Assembly: GCA_031292485.1 (NCBI GenBank)
Contig: JARLHA010000037.1
Location: forward strand, 217,655 to 281,654
Direction of reading: 5' to 3'
Source of the DNA: Mucilaginibacter sp.
GTDB taxonomy: Bacteria > Bacteroidota > Bacteroidia > Sphingobacteriales > Sphingobacteriaceae
DNA length: 64,000 nucleotides
Shown: positions 63,971-64,000 of the stretch, in pieces
Position numbering within the stretch: the stretch's first letter is position 1
Layout of the letters: every line of letters starts with the position of its first letter
The notes under the pieces: generated by a model
The model's input: the letters and a program-made list of their open reading frames with translations, nothing else
Databases searched by the model: none
Told to the model about the DNA's origin: nothing
Made by a program: the position numbers and the translations under genes

Positions 63971-64000
63971 ATGAAACAAGGTAAGCAATTAGATTTTAGC
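63971..64000 (+). CDS. Start of a truncated gene at window edge
   Basis: ATG 63971 opens MKQGKQLDFS and the window ends. Such an N-terminus recalls IS110-type transposases of Bacteroidota, but ten residues cannot establish that. A 10-bp inverted repeat ends right at this ATG. Confidence 0.35.
   Translation, partial: MKQGKQLDFS

Noticed and set aside
63907..64000. Insertion sequence end with IR at the window edge
   Set aside because: Only a 10-bp inverted repeat and ten residues are visible; the rest is outside the window.

Overview
The window looks like a chromosomal segment of a Bacteroidota bacterium of the family Sphingobacteriaceae, most like Mucilaginibacter or Pedobacter. This is inferred from gene content, because no 16S gene is present. 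Supporting signs are Bacteroidota-type promoters (TTTG-N19-TAnnTTTG, clearest upstream of rplM), SusC-type plug and TonB-receptor-like outer membrane proteins, GH97 and DUF1080 glycan genes, many lipoproteins, a DUF3999/DUF2339 pair, a GldL-like small membrane protein and IS1595-type transposases. About 55 genes lie on both strands. No rRNA gene, CRISPR array or convincing intact tRNA was seen.

Region by region. 0-8.7 kb is envelope and surface polysaccharide: ispH, a glycosyltransferase, a collagen-like lipoprotein, KDO transferase, the tightly overlapping nucleotide-sugar operon ugd-uxs-galE, and a CpsB/YwqE-type tyrosine phosphatase. 8.8-15 kb holds an ABC permease, a GH97 glycosidase, a tandem OmpA protein, a DUF1080 lipoprotein and small membrane proteins. 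15-18.6 kb holds a Crp/Fnr regulator divergent from a ClC channel, with three TTG-N6-CAA operator-like sites between them, then a lone receiver protein. 18.7-27.5 kb has a large outer-membrane beta-barrel protein, a second collagen-like lipoprotein, a metzincin-type lipoprotein protease and a WYL regulator.

27.5-32.1 kb is an A+T-rich accessory island. It holds a frame-disrupted IS1595 transposase coupled to an XRE gene, orphan genes, a degenerate tRNA-like sequence, a 200-bp palindromic element inside a small gene, and a PAS/HisKA fragment protein. 32.3-41.4 kb carries a lipoprotein beta-carbonic anhydrase, an azoreductase/HxlR redox pair sharing a perfect operator, a hybrid sensor-like histidine kinase, a dienelactone hydrolase and a PIF1-like helicase with an HRDC domain. 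41.5-45.2 kb is one chimeric protein that joins VIT, vWA, a carboxypeptidase-like domain, a SusC plug, TPR-like repeats and DUF2135.

45.3-48.3 kb is a second A+T-rich island: an orphan membrane gene, an IS1595 transposase whose first catalytic Asp is Asn, a coupled 43-aa gene, and a two-gene HEPN-type module. 48.3-54 kb has a quinone oxidoreductase, rpiA, and a MocR-type regulator divergent from a DoxX-cupin / MBL / AhpD operon. 54-58.9 kb contains small membrane genes and DUF3999/DUF2339 between two copies of one ~202-bp MITE-like repeat. 58.9-63.7 kb is core translation and metabolism on the minus strand: rplM-rpsI-rpsB-tsf, nagA and pyrH. At the right edge a new plus-strand gene starts.

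The best candidates for undescribed biology are the HEPN two-gene module, the VIT/plug/DUF2135 chimera, the passenger genes coupled to both IS1595 transposases, and the Crp/Fnr-ClC control region. All calls rest on reading the sequence; no database search was run.
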